From Acanthornis magna (lineage: Eukaryota > Chordata > Aves > Passeriformes > Acanthizidae): DNA of 64,000 nt. Positions within the stretch are counted from its first letter, which is position 1. The number at the start of each line of letters is the position of its first letter. The stretch spans positions 2,187,501 to 2,251,500 of the forward strand of contig JAWUZG010000138.1 of assembly GCA_036785705.1 (NCBI GenBank). Reading direction: 5' to 3'. The notes below the pieces were generated by a model, which did no database searches, was not told where the DNA came from, and saw only the letters and a program-made list of their open reading frames with translations. Positions 1-10,960 of this stretch are shown here, in pieces. Both the position numbers and the translations under genes were made by a program.

Positions 1-887
1 AGATACCCCAGGAACAAACTGTGCTGCTAAAACTGGTTCAGGAATGCATCTGCTCTCTCCCAGACATCTTTTTAGCAGCACTTTTCCCTTTCTTCCCCCC
101 CTTTCTCCCCAGGGCTGAAGGCTGCAGTCCCTGTGCTCCGCGTGGGAAGGGTTCAGACAGTGACTGGCCCAGTTTTACAGAGGAGACCTGAGGCAGGGAA
201 GGGGTCTAAGCACATTTTGCAAATCCTGACTCAGTATCTAAAGAAAAAACTGTCATCCCAGCTCTCAACAGAAGTTCAGATGCTTCAAAATCTCCACACA
301 TGGAGAGACAGAGTGGGGAAAGGCAGGAAAGCAGGAGCTCTATGGCAGCATGGAAAGAGCTGAGCCGCAGGAGCACGGCCTCTCTCCCATGCTCTGCTGC
401 ACTTCTGTCTTCAGTCCTGCTGCTCCTGCTTGAAAAGAGGCCAGAAAACAACAACTAAGTATTTGCAGGGTGGTGTGATTTATGAGGAAGAGATTTGGTA
501 TGCATGCTCTGACTATCCATGGCCATGGATGGAGATGGATGTGGTGTCCTTGTCTGTTGGAAGAAGTAGGCACCAAAAATCAATCAAGTGTCTGTTTAGT
601 CATAGGCACGTATTTCTCTTTTTCAAATTGATCCATCTGTCTAATCTCAGACCTACTAGGAGTGATCAACACAGAGGATGAATTATTTAGGGAAATAAAT
701 AGGAGTGATGAGAAAAAATGAAGAAAATGAAAGATTAGACTTAATAATAGGAAAAAGGATAGGATTATTATGCTGTGGAATATATTTTAAGGACTAATCC
801 CACTCTGGTGGACTGGGATAAATAATATTTTCCATCTCTAATGAATTTCTCCAGATTTGCCTATTTTCTCCTCTCTTTGTCTTGCAG
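1..887 (+). other. Intron upstream of window exon 1 (partial)
   Basis: This is the 3' part of an intron ending in a pyrimidine-rich acceptor (cttgcag, 881-887). I see no recognisable coding sequence or young repeat. Short open frames here lack family resemblance and codon structure. Confidence 0.8.
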
Positions 888-1061
888 CTCGTGGACTACA
901 GAGTGGAGTTCAGCAAGTGGTGGGTGGCAGAATTCAAGACAATCAAGTTTCCTTCTCAGGGCACAGTCTTTGACTTTTACATTGATCCAGAAACAAAGAA
1001 GTTTGAGCCTTGGTCTAAACTTATTCCCCAGTTTGAATTTGATCCAGAGATGCCACTGCAG
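888..1061 (+). CDS. DNAH9: DNAH9 window exon 1: AAA2-AAA3 connection
   Basis: 174 nt, phase 0 to phase 0, residues 1-58. The acceptor is cttgcag and the donor gtgggt. It encodes the tryptophan-rich segment with SKWWVAEFKTIKFPSQGT and YIDPETKKF, which in outer-arm heavy chains leads from AAA2 into AAA3. It ends ...DPEMPLQ, and the next exon continues with ACLVPTAET, exactly as expected for the family. The codon before the exon belongs to an upstream exon outside the window. Confidence 0.95.
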
Positions 1062-1728
1062 GTGGGTGACCCTGGCAGGCTGTTTGGCTGCAGGAGTTCT
1101 TGTGTTTAAGTGACTGAACGTAGGTGTTCCAATGAAGTCTGGTGAAAGGTTAGGCTCTGATGGAATTCTTTATGGGGTACAACTAAACTACCCATCTTTT
1201 TTACTGTGCTTTGACTGTAACAGCACAGCCTCCATCCATCTTCCAAATACAAGTGATGTAGAGCAGGGGCAGGGAGCTCCTGTGCCCAGGGTGCAGGATG
1301 GGGGGACAGGTCTGCAGAGGGGAGTGCTGTGAGACAGAGCAGGGACAGAGCCCCCGAGACACCATGGCATGCTGTCATTCTACGTGGCTGGAAGTAGAGA
1401 TGGCTTTGCGTTTGGGCCAAAAAAACCAGCTTCTCAGGTAGTGAATTGTGGTTGCCAGTTGCACTTCTCTGTCCTTTAAGTGCCACAGAGAGCAGATGAC
1501 TTGTGAAGATCATCACTGTTTTAACAAGGTGTGTGTTCGTGGGGAGATCCAGATGCTGCTCCTGGGGTTCACCTGCAAAGATGGATTTTAATGGCTGGCA
1601 GCAGTGTGTCATTCCTCCCCAGCGCGGCCTGGAAGCTGGGGTCACCTCAGTCATTCCCAGCTCTCCCAGGAGGTTGCTGTGGGGTGGCAGCAGGGCTGGG
1701 GACACTGACCTGGTTGCTGTGCCCCCAG
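1062..1728 (+). other. Intron 1-2
   Basis: 667 bp with donor gtgggt and acceptor gcccccag. No transposable element or RNA gene was recognised. Apparent long frames on either strand are shadows of GC-rich sequence. Confidence 0.85.
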
Positions 1729-1936
1729 GCCTGCCTGGTGCCCACGGCCGAGACGGTTCGCTTGCGGTTCCTGGTGGCTCGGCTCCTGCAGCGCCGTCGC
1801 CCCGTGATGCTGGTGGGCACTGCTGGCACGGGCAAGTCAGTGCTGCTGGGGGACACGCTCTGCTCCCTGGACACCGACCTCTACCTGGTGAAGAAGGTCC
1901 CCTTTAACTACTACACCACCTCTGCCATGCTGCAAG
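1729..1936 (+). CDS. DNAH9: DNAH9 window exon 2: AAA3 Walker A
   Basis: 208 nt, phase 0 in and phase 1 out, residues 59-127 plus one base. It opens ACLVPTAETVR and carries the AAA3 P-loop GTAGTGKS at residues 88-95, the lysine codon being at 1834-1836. This site binds nucleotide and tunes the main AAA1 motor cycle. The exon ends with VPFNYYTTSAMLQ, a strongly conserved string in the subfamily. GTAGTGKS favours DNAH9; DNAH17 as I recall it has an N in place of the T, and DNAH11 has a V before GK. The donor is gtaagg. Confidence 0.97.
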
Positions 1937-1965
1937 GTAAGGCACGGGCTGACTCTTTAGCTGCA

Positions 1966-2207
1966 CCAGGGAGGTTTAGGGTGGACATCAGGAAAAATTT
2001 CTTCACAGAAAGAGTGATTGGGCATTGGAATGGCTGCCTAGAGAGATGGTGGAGTCACCATCCCTGGAGGTGTTTAAGGACAGACTGCATGTGGCACTCG
2101 GTGCCATGGCCTGGGTGACAAGGTGGTGTTGGGTCACAGGTTGGACTCAATGATCTCAAAGGTCTTTTCCAACCTCATTAATTCTGTGATTCTCTGTGAT
2201 TCTGTGG
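1966..2207 (+). repeat. CR1 LINE 3' fragment (+)
   Basis: It starts about 30 bp after the exon 2 donor. It has the CR1 signature 'cagaaagagtgattgggc', 'ggaggtgtttaaggacag', 'ggttggactcaatgatctc' and a tail of ATTCTGTGAT-type repeats. The version with 'actcggtgccatgg' is a different CR1 subfamily from most copies in this window. Confidence 0.85.
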
Positions 2208-3052
2208 CATTCCTGGGGTATCCATTGGGGTTTGGAGCAGGATGTGCACTGGGAAGCTCAAGGAAAGACCCGTGGGTGAGCTGTCTGTGCCATTTGTGGG
2301 CACACCCACAATCCCAGAATGGAACTCTCTGCTCAGCAGAGCCCTGGTTTTGTGGAGGTGACATTTTCCAACCTGAGAATTTGCATTCTTAACCCCACCG
2401 TTTCAGGGCTGTGCCAAAGCCCAAGCTTCAATCTGCTGCAGTTTTTACAGCTTGTATTTGACTTGAAGTGTGTCTTTAATGTGCTGGAATTTGAGCCTGT
2501 GCTGAATAGATGGGTTTCTTGGAGAGGATCCAAACTGTCCTCAGGGTGCAATGATGGGAATTGCATCCCAATTAGCAGAGAGGATGGTGCTAATGGATAT
2601 GTGCAGGCTGTAAGCCAGGGCTGGTTCCTGAGGCTGTGCTCCTGTCCTGCCACAGCCCAGTGTGTCCTGTGGAGCAGCTCCCACACGCCCCTCCCCAGGA
2701 GCACAGAGCTTGCAGGTTTGGGGGGCTCAGATCCCCAAGGAATTTCTGGCCCCAGGGAAGTCCATAAGAATAATGCTGATGAGGATTTTGAGGATCAGTG
2801 AAAAATTAAGTTTGAGACTGAGCTAAGGTCAGTTTTGCTGTGCAGTGTCTTCAGAGATGAAGAAAAAGGAGGAAATTCTTGAAAGGTGTCTCATTTTGGA
2901 ACAGTGTCCAAAGAGAGAGAACATAATTTTACATGTATTTAGTAACTAACAAAGCAACCTGGTTCGATTTGAGTTGAATAACAACTGTGGGTCACTGTAA
3001 ACCAAATTGCTTCCTTTATGCAGCTTGGTTTAACCTAAATGTCCTGAAATGA

Positions 3053-3176
3053 CAGAATATTCTGAGTTGGAAGGGACCCACAAGGATCACCAAGTCCAAC
3101 TCTTAAGGGTGTGGCTCATACAAGGGAACAAATCCACAACCTTGGCTTTATTAGCACCATGTTCTGGCCAGCAGAG
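3053..3176 (-). repeat. CR1 LINE 3' fragment (-)
   Basis: Reverse-complement CR1 end: 'cagaatattctgagttgga', 'aaggatcaccaagtccaac', then 'ttattagcaccatgttctg'. It lies back to back with the + copy at 3206-3345. Confidence 0.75.
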
Positions 3177-3205
3177 CTCATCTCCTCTACTTCCCCAGAG
3201 ATCCC

Positions 3206-3345
3206 TGCAGTGTCCAAGGCCAGGCTGGACCTTGGGGCTTGGAGCAGCCGGGGACAGTGGGAGGTGTCCCTGCCATGATAAAAGGGTTGAAATGAGATGA
3301 CCTTTAAGGTCCCTTCCAACCAAACCCATTCCATGATTCTGTGAT
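3206..3345 (+). repeat. CR1 LINE 3' fragment (+)
   Basis: The stretch 'gtgtccaaggccaggctgga ... tttaaggtcccttccaacc ... attccatgattctgtgat' is the CR1 3' end with its terminal octamer-like repeats. It is truncated at its 5' side. Confidence 0.85.
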
Positions 3346-3690
3346 GACCTGTGGAGCATCGGGGAGAGCAAGGATTAACCTTCCCTCTTTGGGTTTTTTG
3401 TGGCTGGGGTCATGATCCCAGCCTGGATTGACGCTGAAGGCAAGGAGTGTTCCTGGCTTCAACACTGCTCTGCCAGGCTCCCAACACGGCAAACATTTTC
3501 AGAAAGGTTTTGTAGTATAAAATTGCTCTCTGGGGCTGATCTGCTTGCAGAGAGGTGGCAGCACAGACCCAGCCTGTGCTCTGGGGCCATGTTGTGGGGC
3601 CACATCTGCTCTCTGGGGCAGGTTGGGAGTGTTTCTGGGCTTGCTGGTGTCTCTGCGCACAGCAAATTATTTGGGCTACTCATCCTTCAG

Positions 3691-3708
3691 AAAAAAAAAA
3701 AAAAAAAA
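3691..3708 (+). repeat. Poly(A) run
   Basis: Eighteen consecutive A. No recognisable retrocopy or SINE lies upstream of it, so I list it only as a homopolymer. Confidence 0.9.
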
Positions 3709-5689
3709 CGGGTAAAAGCTCCCCTTCTGGCCAGACTGGGCAGTGTGATGGTTGTCCCGTTTTCCCTTCCCCTGGTGTGGGAAGTGCCCCTGGGCTGGAG
3801 GGGGCTGAGCTGTTGGTGTGTGCCCAGCTGCCTGGGGGCCCTGCCCTGGTTTCCCCACCTGCCAGGTGAGGCTGTGCAGGTGTGGGGCAGGTACAGGGTG
3901 TCCCTGTGGCTCTGAGCTCAGGGCTGAGCCCGCCCCATCCTTCCTCTGCAGAGCCAAGCACGTCTTCATCACGGGGAAGTGTGATTTGTACTGCTTGGCA
4001 TCCTTCCCTACTGCTCATTTTTTAGAGTTAATTTGTCCCTTTTTGTGGAGTTTGTCAGTTGGCTTCTTTTTTTTCCCCAGCAGGTGCCTCTTTAGATTTG
4101 TAAAATGTGAATCCAAAGCAGTTTGGGATTTTAATTTTTATTTGCTTTAGAAAGGGCCAATCTGAAAGCCAGAAATTCTTAGTCAAGGTGCCTGTTGGGA
4201 CAGAGATTTTTAAGGTGCAGAGCTGCACTCTTCAGGGGAAGCACAGGGATGTGGTTCAAACCATCCTTGCAGGCCTGTGGCTTACAGAATTTCATGTGTA
4301 TGGGGATTGAAAGGAGACAGACACTGTGCCCAAACCTGGACACAGTTTGGGGATATCATTTGGTGTATTGTGGCCAAATCCCACTACGTGTGACCCTGGA
4401 TCTCTGGTGTGCTGCTTCATGCCCCTTGGACCTCTGCTTCTCCACCAGCTGTGGCCCTGCCCTCATTCCACACCTTCCCACTCCAGATCTGCCTTGAGAA
4501 AATGAGAATAAATGTTGTACTTCTGGGGTTGTGTAACTTTCCCCCTTGGCCATCAGGGTGAGAGGAGCCCCATTTGCCAAATGTGGTGTGCAGTGAGTGT
4601 TTGAGAGGCTGACAGGGATGTGTCAGGAGCCCAGAGCAGGGACTCTTCAGGATTATTGTGGGATAGGCTTTGAATTAAAATGCAACTTCCACAAACGTGT
4701 CACTTCATCCCCAGTAATTGCATTTCACTATGATGAATCTCCTGCATCCTTGTTTAACCTCGAAAAGGGCTGATTTTATATGTTAATTAAGGCCTAATTA
4801 AATTTAAATTAAATGCTTATTTGAAACACTTAATTTGACTTGCTACCAGAAATTTCAAATATTGTGGTTTTATTGAAGGGGGAGAGAGACTCCACTGAGG
4901 AAAAATCTATCATTTTTCTAAGCACAATTTACGCCTTTGTGCAGAAGTGTCTATGGCAAGAAAACAGCTGAATTGTTAGTGGGTAACCAGGCAGTCTGCA
5001 GGGCACCCAAGCAGGAAACAAATGGGGCTTTAAAAGATTTGTGGTCTGAAAAAAGACCAGAATATAAATTTTCTTTAATAACTTTTGGCCTTGATAAGGA
5101 ATGGCTGAAGCGTACATTTGCACAATTTTTTAATCAAAATTCCCAGTCATCCCTAATTGCAAAGAACTGCTTCTTGCCATGCTGCTGCCTACAGGGCTGG
5201 TGATAACCCAAACTGTGTCAGTGAAACAAATTCTGCCCCCATCTCCAGGAGTGCTGGGAGCACCTGGGAGTGAGGAAGGTCTCCAAGAAAATCCCTGGCA
5301 GAAAAATCACCCCAGGATCCAGGCAGACGAAAGTTGCTGCTGTTTGCTTTGCCACTTGCTGAGGCAGTAAAGGTTGTTCAGGCTGCAGCAAAAGGAATCA
5401 ATAACCTATAAAACATTTTGTGCAGCAGTGTGGGGTGATTTGCATTAAATATCATTCCAGCATTGTAAATATTCCCAATATGCTAGTCTAGAGCAACATA
5501 TAACCTCAGCCTTCTGCTAAAACAAATGGGAATTTTCCAGAGCTTCCAAATGAGAAGCTTTGTCTCCATGCTGTCCCTTACTCATGCAGGACTCTGCTTA
5601 GAACTGGGAATGGGACAGCTCCTGTTGGAATTGAGTCTTGTTGGGCTGTCTGGGAGTTTGGGTAATGCTGGGCAGGGCATGAGGGAACT

Positions 5690-6476
5690 TGCAGGTGTTT
5701 GGGGCTGCTCAGTCTGGAGAAGTGACTCAGAATCCCTGTGGTTGGAAAAGCCCTCCCAGCCCATCGAGTCCAAGCTGTGCCCCATGCCCACCTTGTCCCC
5801 AGCCCAGAGCACTGAGTGCCACAGCCAGGCCTTCCTGGGACACCTGCAGGGATGGGCACTCCAAAGCTCCCTGGGCAGCCCTGCCAAGGCCTGAGCACCC
5901 TTTCCATGGACAAATTCCTCTTAATATCCACCCTCAGCCTCCCCTGGCCCAGCCTGAGGCCGTTCCCTCTCCTCCTGTCCCTGTTCCCTGCGAGCACAGC
6001 CCGACCCCCCCGGCTGTCCCCTCCTGTCAGGAGCTGTGCAGAGCCACAAGGTTCCCCTGAGCCTCCTTTTCTCCAGGCTGAGCCCTTTCCCAGCTCCCTC
6101 AACCACACTCTTTCCTCAGCTTCATTGCTCTTCTCTGGACTCAAAGGCTCCAGGAGAGATGGAGAGGGACTTTGGAGAAAAGCCTGGAGGAACAGAACAA
6201 GGGGGAACAGCTTTCCACTGCCAGAGGGCAGGGCTAGATGGGATATTGGGAAGGAATTCCTCCCTGTGAGGGTGGGCAGGCCCTGGCACAGGTGCCCAGA
6301 GAAGCTGTGGCTGCCCCTGGATCCCTGGCAGTGTCCAAGGCCAGGCTGGACATTGGGGCTTAGAGCAGCCTGGGACAGTGGGAGGTGTCCCTGCCTGCAG
6401 CAGGGGGTTGGAACGAGATGGTCTTTAAGATCCCTTCTAGCTCAAACCATTTTGAGATTCTATGATTCTCTTTGAT
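5690..6476 (+). repeat. CR1 (+) split by a nested antisense CR1
   Basis: The left part (about 5690-5724, 'tttggggctgctcagtctgg' then 'agaag') and the right part (6148-6476, from 'aaggctccaggag' to the ATTCTATGATTCT tail) are consecutive pieces of the same CR1 consensus. The segment between them, 5727-6147, is an antisense CR1. The simplest reading is insertion of one CR1 into another. Confidence 0.65.
5727..6147 (-). repeat. CR1 LINE (-), inserted in another CR1
   Basis: Reverse-complement CR1: it starts 'cagaatccctgtggttgga', followed by 'cccatcgagtccaagctgtg', 'ggcctgagcaccctttcc' and 'gagcctccttttctccaggc'. It belongs to a subfamily also seen in + orientation at 14610-15310 and 17962-18570. 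Confidence 0.8.
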
Positions 6477-7115
6477 TCATTTAAATATATAATATTATTT
6501 TGATCTAAAGTCGTCCAGGCCCAAAACCCACCCTTTTCCTTGGTCTACAAGATGCAAAAAATGCATTTCCTTTCACAAAATTAGCTTTGCTTCTGGGCTT
6601 TGTGCTCCAGCACCTTCTTGGCTCTGTCCCAGTGCCAAGCCACTGCTGTCCATGCTCGGGGACACAGGTGGCAGAAGGGATCAGAATAATCTCAGCCAGG
6701 AGGACTGAGTTTAAACAAATATGCAGAAGGGATGCAAAAGGCTTTATCTTGCATGAAAAGCTTGTGTTTGCTCTGAAGTAGACCTGGCTTGTAGCAGAGA
6801 TTGCTGCAAATTCAGTTTGCTGTGTTTTGTTTGGAAGGAGGCATTGAGAACTTTGTGATTTGGGCTGAGTTGGACCAAAAATCTGCTCAAGGGGCCCTGC
6901 AGGGCTCCCAGCCACAGCCTGGGGACAGCCACCATCCTGCCAGCCCCAGACAGGCCCCCTGGCCTGGGCACAGCCACTGTCCTGCTGGGGAACAGTGTCC
7001 TGTGCCAAGAGCAGCTCTTCCTTCCTGAAAAGTCACGAGCAGCCCAGGTGGAGCTGAGAGGGCTGGGGCTCCCAATGGGCTGAGCAATCATCTCCAGTCC
7101 CTTCTGCCCATGCAG

Positions 7116-7281
7116 GTGTGCTGGAGAAGCCTCTGGACAAGAAGGCTGGCAGGAGCTATGGCCCTCCAGGGACCAAGAGGCTTGTGTACTTCATCGATGA
7201 CCTGAACATGCCCGAGGTGGATGCGTACGGGACAGTGCAGCCCCACACGCTGCTCCGGCAGCACCTGGACTACGGCCACTG
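7116..7281 (+). CDS. DNAH9: DNAH9 window exon 3: AAA3 Walker B
   Basis: 166 nt, phase 1 in and phase 2 out, residues 128-182 plus two bases. The acceptor is catgcag and the donor gtacga. It encodes [12 protein letters not shown] and YGPPGTK, then the Walker B strand [12 protein letters not shown] (acidic pair D155-D156), then [20 protein letters not shown]. The split codon TG|G restores W183 with the next exon, giving HWY. The donor is weak at +5, but the junction is fixed by frame and by family alignment. Confidence 0.96.
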
Positions 7282-8968
7282 GTACGAGGCTGCTGGGGCT
7301 GGCCTGAGACCTTTTTGTCCAGCTCTGCTGTTGGGAATGGGGTTTGAGATGAAGTCCCAGGGCAGATCCCTGTTCCCGTCGCTTGCTGGCCATGGGCTAG
7401 GCTGGAGCTGGCTGGGAGGCTCTGGGTGTAGAGAGCATTGTGCACCCTGGGGTGTCCCCATGTCCCCAGCTGTCGTGGTTTGACCCTGGCTAAATGCCAG
7501 GCACCTATGATATCTGCTCTCTATGCTCTCTCCTGCTGCAGCTATGCAGAGGAGAGGGAAAACTAACACACTGAACTCATGAGCTGAGATGAGTTACTGA
7601 TAGTACACACCGGAGAGGGCAAGGAGCAAGCAGGAAACTTAAAGTTGCAAAGTGATTTATTAACCTAACAGAGTTGGAGGATAAATCAGAGGTAAAAATA
7701 AGCTCTTAAGACACCGTTTCTTCACTCACCCCCTTCCCTCTTAAGGTACCGCTTCTCAGCTCACCCCCTCCCTCCTTCCAACTAACCAACAGCTCCGGGG
7801 CAGGGGCAGGGTGTGGGGTTTTTCTTAGTCAGTCCATCACCACAATTCTTCTACTACAGACACTGCCTGGCATGCAGCACCATATGTTGTGTGCCCAGAG
7901 GCAGATGTTGTAGGTGCCTGGCATTTAGCCAGGGTCAACCCACGACACCAGCACACAGTCCCTGCCTGGCTGAGGGGAGCTTCCCCTGCAATGCTGAGCA
8001 TGGAGGGAGGACAGGGACTGGCCTCAGCTGGGATGAGCTGCCCCTGCCATGAGCAACTGATGCTGTTCTCAGTCAGGCAGCAGCAAAGAGTTATTTTCCA
8101 GGCAGAGGTGATTTGTAGGAAATCCAGTGGCAGTGTTTTGGAAGGAGATTGGAGTGTTTTACACCGCAGCCAGCGGCGCTGTGTGGGACAGGGATATTCA
8201 CAGCTCTCCCATGGGGAAAACAAGGCAGACACTCAGAGCCATTCCCAGTGTCCTCAGCTCTGTGTGTGCCTGGACTCGAACAAAAGCTTCCCAACCATGG
8301 GGACTGTGGAATGGAAGCAGAAATTCAGAGCTGTGGGTGTTGGGGATGTTGGGCAAAAAGAGGGCTCTGGGGGTGTGTGGGAGTGATGCCACGTGGTGGG
8401 GGACACCATGTGCCACCTGTTCCCGCCCAGGCAGGTCCAGGCTCCCTGCCCTGCTCTCAGCAGCACCTCTGGGGTGTTGCATCCTCGGTGTTCCCACTCA
8501 GCACCTTGGTGCAGCTCAGCCCAGGGTGCTGAGGAGGGAGTGGGGCACAGCTCCTGTACCCTCAGGCTGCCCCAGCCACAGCGGTGACCCAGGGGACCCC
8601 GGCTCTGCCAGCAGACCCCCATCCTTCCCTGCAGGCAGCCTGCCTGCCCCCACCCCAAGGCTGGCTCAAAGCAGAGTCACTGCTCTGATTTCCAAAATTT
8701 CCATGCCTGTGTCGGGTCTGACCCAAGAGTTTTGCTCAGAATTTGTTACCAGCTGATGGAAATGTCTGCTATGGGATTTCCCCCAGGAGCAGAACCCTGT
8801 GGCTGGGCCATGTGCAGATGTGCAGCAGCCTGGGCCCTGCCCTGGAGAGGGGCAGAACGTGACCCCCTGAAGCCAAAGGGGCCTGGCAGCCCACAGACAC
8901 ACTCAAGGGACAGCAGCGGTGGCTGCCCCACCTGTGGTCACCATCTGTGGCTTTTGCTGTGCCCCAAG
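7282..8968 (+). other. Intron 3-4
   Basis: 1,687 bp. It contains the 477-bp LTR-like element with long inverted ends at 7471-7947. The remainder (7282-7465, 7953-8968) shows no recognised repeat or gene. Confidence 0.85.
7471..7947 (-). mobile_element. Solo LTR-like element with 47-bp inverted ends
   Basis: The element begins TGTCGTGGTTTGACCC and ends with its near-perfect inverse, GGGTCAACCCACGACA. Over the outer 47 bp of each end 43 positions match in inverted orientation (7471-7517 against 7901-7947). It is flanked by a direct duplication ccagc (7466-7470 and 7948-7952). TG...CA ends and a 5-bp duplication fit an ERVL-type LTR insertion. TTTATT at 7656-7661 reads AATAAA on the minus strand, which suggests minus orientation. 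No open reading frame of retroviral type is present. A non-autonomous DNA transposon is the alternative. Confidence 0.65.
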
Positions 8969-9071
8969 GTACGACAGGACCCGGCTGTCCCTGAAGGAGA
9001 TCAACAATGTGCAGTACGTGTCCTGCATGAACCCGACTGCAGGGAGCTTCACCATCAACCCCCGGCTCCAG
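8969..9071 (+). CDS. DNAH9: DNAH9 window exon 4: AAA3 sensor region
   Basis: 103 nt, phase 2 in and phase 0 out, residues 183-217. It starts with the G that completes W183, then [19 protein letters not shown]. The [15 protein letters not shown] segment carries the sensor-1 asparagine (N204) typical of AAA3. The acceptor is ccccaag, with a poor pyrimidine tract, and the donor gtaaag. It is the shortest exon in the window. Confidence 0.96.
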
Positions 9072-9420
9072 GTAAAGCCCTGCACCTGCAGCCACGGCCC
9101 TGCCTTTATCTTTGGGTGGATTGTTCAGGCACGAGGCTCCAGGAGAACCTGTGGCAGATCCTGCTGTCATTCAATCAGTAGAAACAGCACGGATCTGTGA
9201 AGTGACTGCAATTCCTGATGGAGAGGCAGACGACTTGCTGCCTTCCTCCCTTCTTTGTGTTTCCTCTCATTTTGCTGCTCAGCAGGAGGAAGAAGTCACA
9301 AGTTCCTAGCCAGCTGGACTCTCACTCTCAGGAAAACTTCTGGTTCAGACGGGCAGATTTTACCTTCCTTTAGCTGATATTTACTGCTGGACCATATTTA
9401 ATTAAAGCCTTTTTGTGGTC

Positions 9421-9583
9421 AGGCATTGGAACTGGCTGCCCAGGGACTCACTGTCCCTGCAGGAGTTCAAAAACCAGTGGGTGTGGCACTTCAGGGTGTG
9501 GTTTAGTGGGCACATGGGATTTGGTCAAAGGTTGGACTTGATGATCTTGGAAGCCTTTTCCAACTTTAGCCATTCTGTGATCT
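9421..9583 (+). repeat. CR1 LINE 3' fragment (+)
   Basis: 'aggcattggaactggctgcc', 'ggttggacttgatgatcttg' and 'tttccaactttagccattct' followed by GTGAT mark a CR1 3' end, diverged from the younger copies. Confidence 0.75.
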
Positions 9584-9838
9584 CCTCTTTTTTTGCAAGC
9601 TCCAAATCAATAAAGGATCTTCTGGGAGGTGGCACCTTCCAGGGGCTGCTCCTACCACAGACAGGACTGGGCTTCAGCAGGGGTCAGTGGGACCTTCAGA
9701 GCTTTCAGTTCTTCAATGGACTGAGCTTCCCTTGTGAAATGCCATTGAAAATCCCTTGTTCAGCCAGAAAAAGTTGTCACCTGCCAGCTGTCCTCTGCTA
9801 GGAAACTGGGAGATGGTTCTGGTGGACTGCAAGTCATG

Positions 9839-9940
9839 GGATCACAGAGCATCCCAGGCTGGAAGGGATCTCAAGAGATCATCTGGGCCAACCTTTCCTG
9901 GGAAGTGAAGCCCAGATAAGATTGTTTAGTGCTGTGTTCC
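9839..9940 (-). repeat. CR1 LINE 3' fragment (-)
   Basis: 'gatcacagagcatcccaggc' then 'tggaagggatctcaagag' is a reverse-complement CR1 end. The inner boundary is uncertain because the sequence is diverged. Confidence 0.6.
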
Positions 9941-10026
9941 ATCACAGCAAATCCCCAAAGGGCATTGACCTGGGAGGTGATTGCCCATCTCTCTGACCTT
10001 TCCATGTCTCACTTTCTGTTCCTCAG

Positions 10027-10266
10027 CGTCACTTCTGTGTCTTCGCTCTCTCCAACCCTGATCAGGATGCCCTGTCCAGGATCTACAGCACCATTTTAGT
10101 GCAGCACCTGGCAAGTGGGAATTTCCCAGAGGCTGTGCAAAAATCAGCCCAGCAGCTCATTGCCCTCGCCCTGGGGCTGCATCGGAAGGTGGCTGCCACT
10201 TTCCTGCCAACAGCTGTCAAGTTCCACTACATTTTCAACCTGAGAGACTTCTCCAATATCTTCCAA
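10027..10266 (+). CDS. DNAH9: DNAH9 window exon 5: AAA3 C-terminal part
   Basis: 240 nt, phase 0 at both ends, residues 218-297. It begins RHFCVFALS, directly continuing the preceding NPRLQ, and ends FKFHYIFNLRD-type sequence (KFHYIFNLRDFSNIFQ), one of the most conserved strings of axonemal heavy chains. The middle (DALSRIYSTILVQHL) is variable between paralogs. The donor is gtaagt (strong) and the acceptor ttcctcag. Confidence 0.97.
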
Positions 10267-10439
10267 GTAAGTGCAGCTCCTGTGCTGTGGCACTTGCAGT
10301 TTGTCCTGATGTCACAGGCAGCTGAGCAACACACGGTGGTGGTGGGGTGAGATGTGGTCTCCTGCGTGTTCCGAGAGTGCCCCGATTCCTAAATAGACCC
10401 TTCTGGCCACTGCATTCTGCAACATGCAGGTAGACCGTT

Positions 10440-10960
10440 TCTATCACCCGTGCGGGTGTATTGCACAGTCACACTCACACACCCCAGAGCCTTTGATAAG
10501 CTCAGCGTTACCAGGAACGAAGAATGTTGGATGGCCCAGACGCGCGGACACATTCCAGGGATTTATTCCTCAAAGGGATCCAGCAGCATAAGAGAAAGGG
10601 TCCCTGTGCATGACTACAGATATAGGGGTCCAGGTCCAATAGCATTAGGAGGAGGCGGGGAAATACAATGACAACCAATGGGAAGAAGGGAGGGGTGGAG
10701 TGTGTGATACAAGAACCGATGAGAGGAAGGGAAGGGTGGAGTCAATGATATAACAACAACCAATCAACATAGGAGGATTAGCATAACTAGGGAGAGACCA
10801 CTCAACCAACACTCAGAGGGTATTGCACACCTCAGAGTTGTCCCACCAGTTTGCTGCTCCTGTGGGAACCTCTCGGCTTCTCCGAGATGGTTTCAACCAC
10901 CACAAGATCTGAGGACCTGTGTCCCTCTGGCCCTTGGTGTGCAAAACAGGGTCCCACTCA
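10440..10960 (-). mobile_element. Probable ERV LTR fragment (-)
   Basis: The sequence resembles passerine retroviral LTRs that I recall in general form: purine-rich 'gaggaggcggggaaatacaa', repeated 'aaccaatgggaagaaggga'-like and 'aacaaccaatcaacatagg' modules, and an AATAAA on the minus strand (TTTATT at 10562-10567). I could not fix the ends or a target duplication, so both boundaries are approximate. Confidence 0.45.

Larger units (their letters stand above)
1937..7115 (+). other. Intron 2-3
   Basis: 5,179 bp. It holds CR1 fragments at 1966-2207, 3053-3176, 3206-3345 and 5690-6476 (a nested pair) and an 18-base A run at 3691-3708. Stretches 2208-3050, 3346-5690 and 6480-7115 show nothing I recognise; 4660-4900 is AT-rich with ATTAA-type motifs. 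Confidence 0.85.
9072..10026 (+). other. Intron 4-5
   Basis: 955 bp. CR1 pieces lie at 9421-9583 (+) and 9839-9940 (-). The remaining sequence has no recognised feature. Confidence 0.85.

Noticed and set aside
3691..3708. Poly(A) run as the tail of a processed pseudogene
   Set aside because: No cDNA-like sequence upstream and no target duplication seen.
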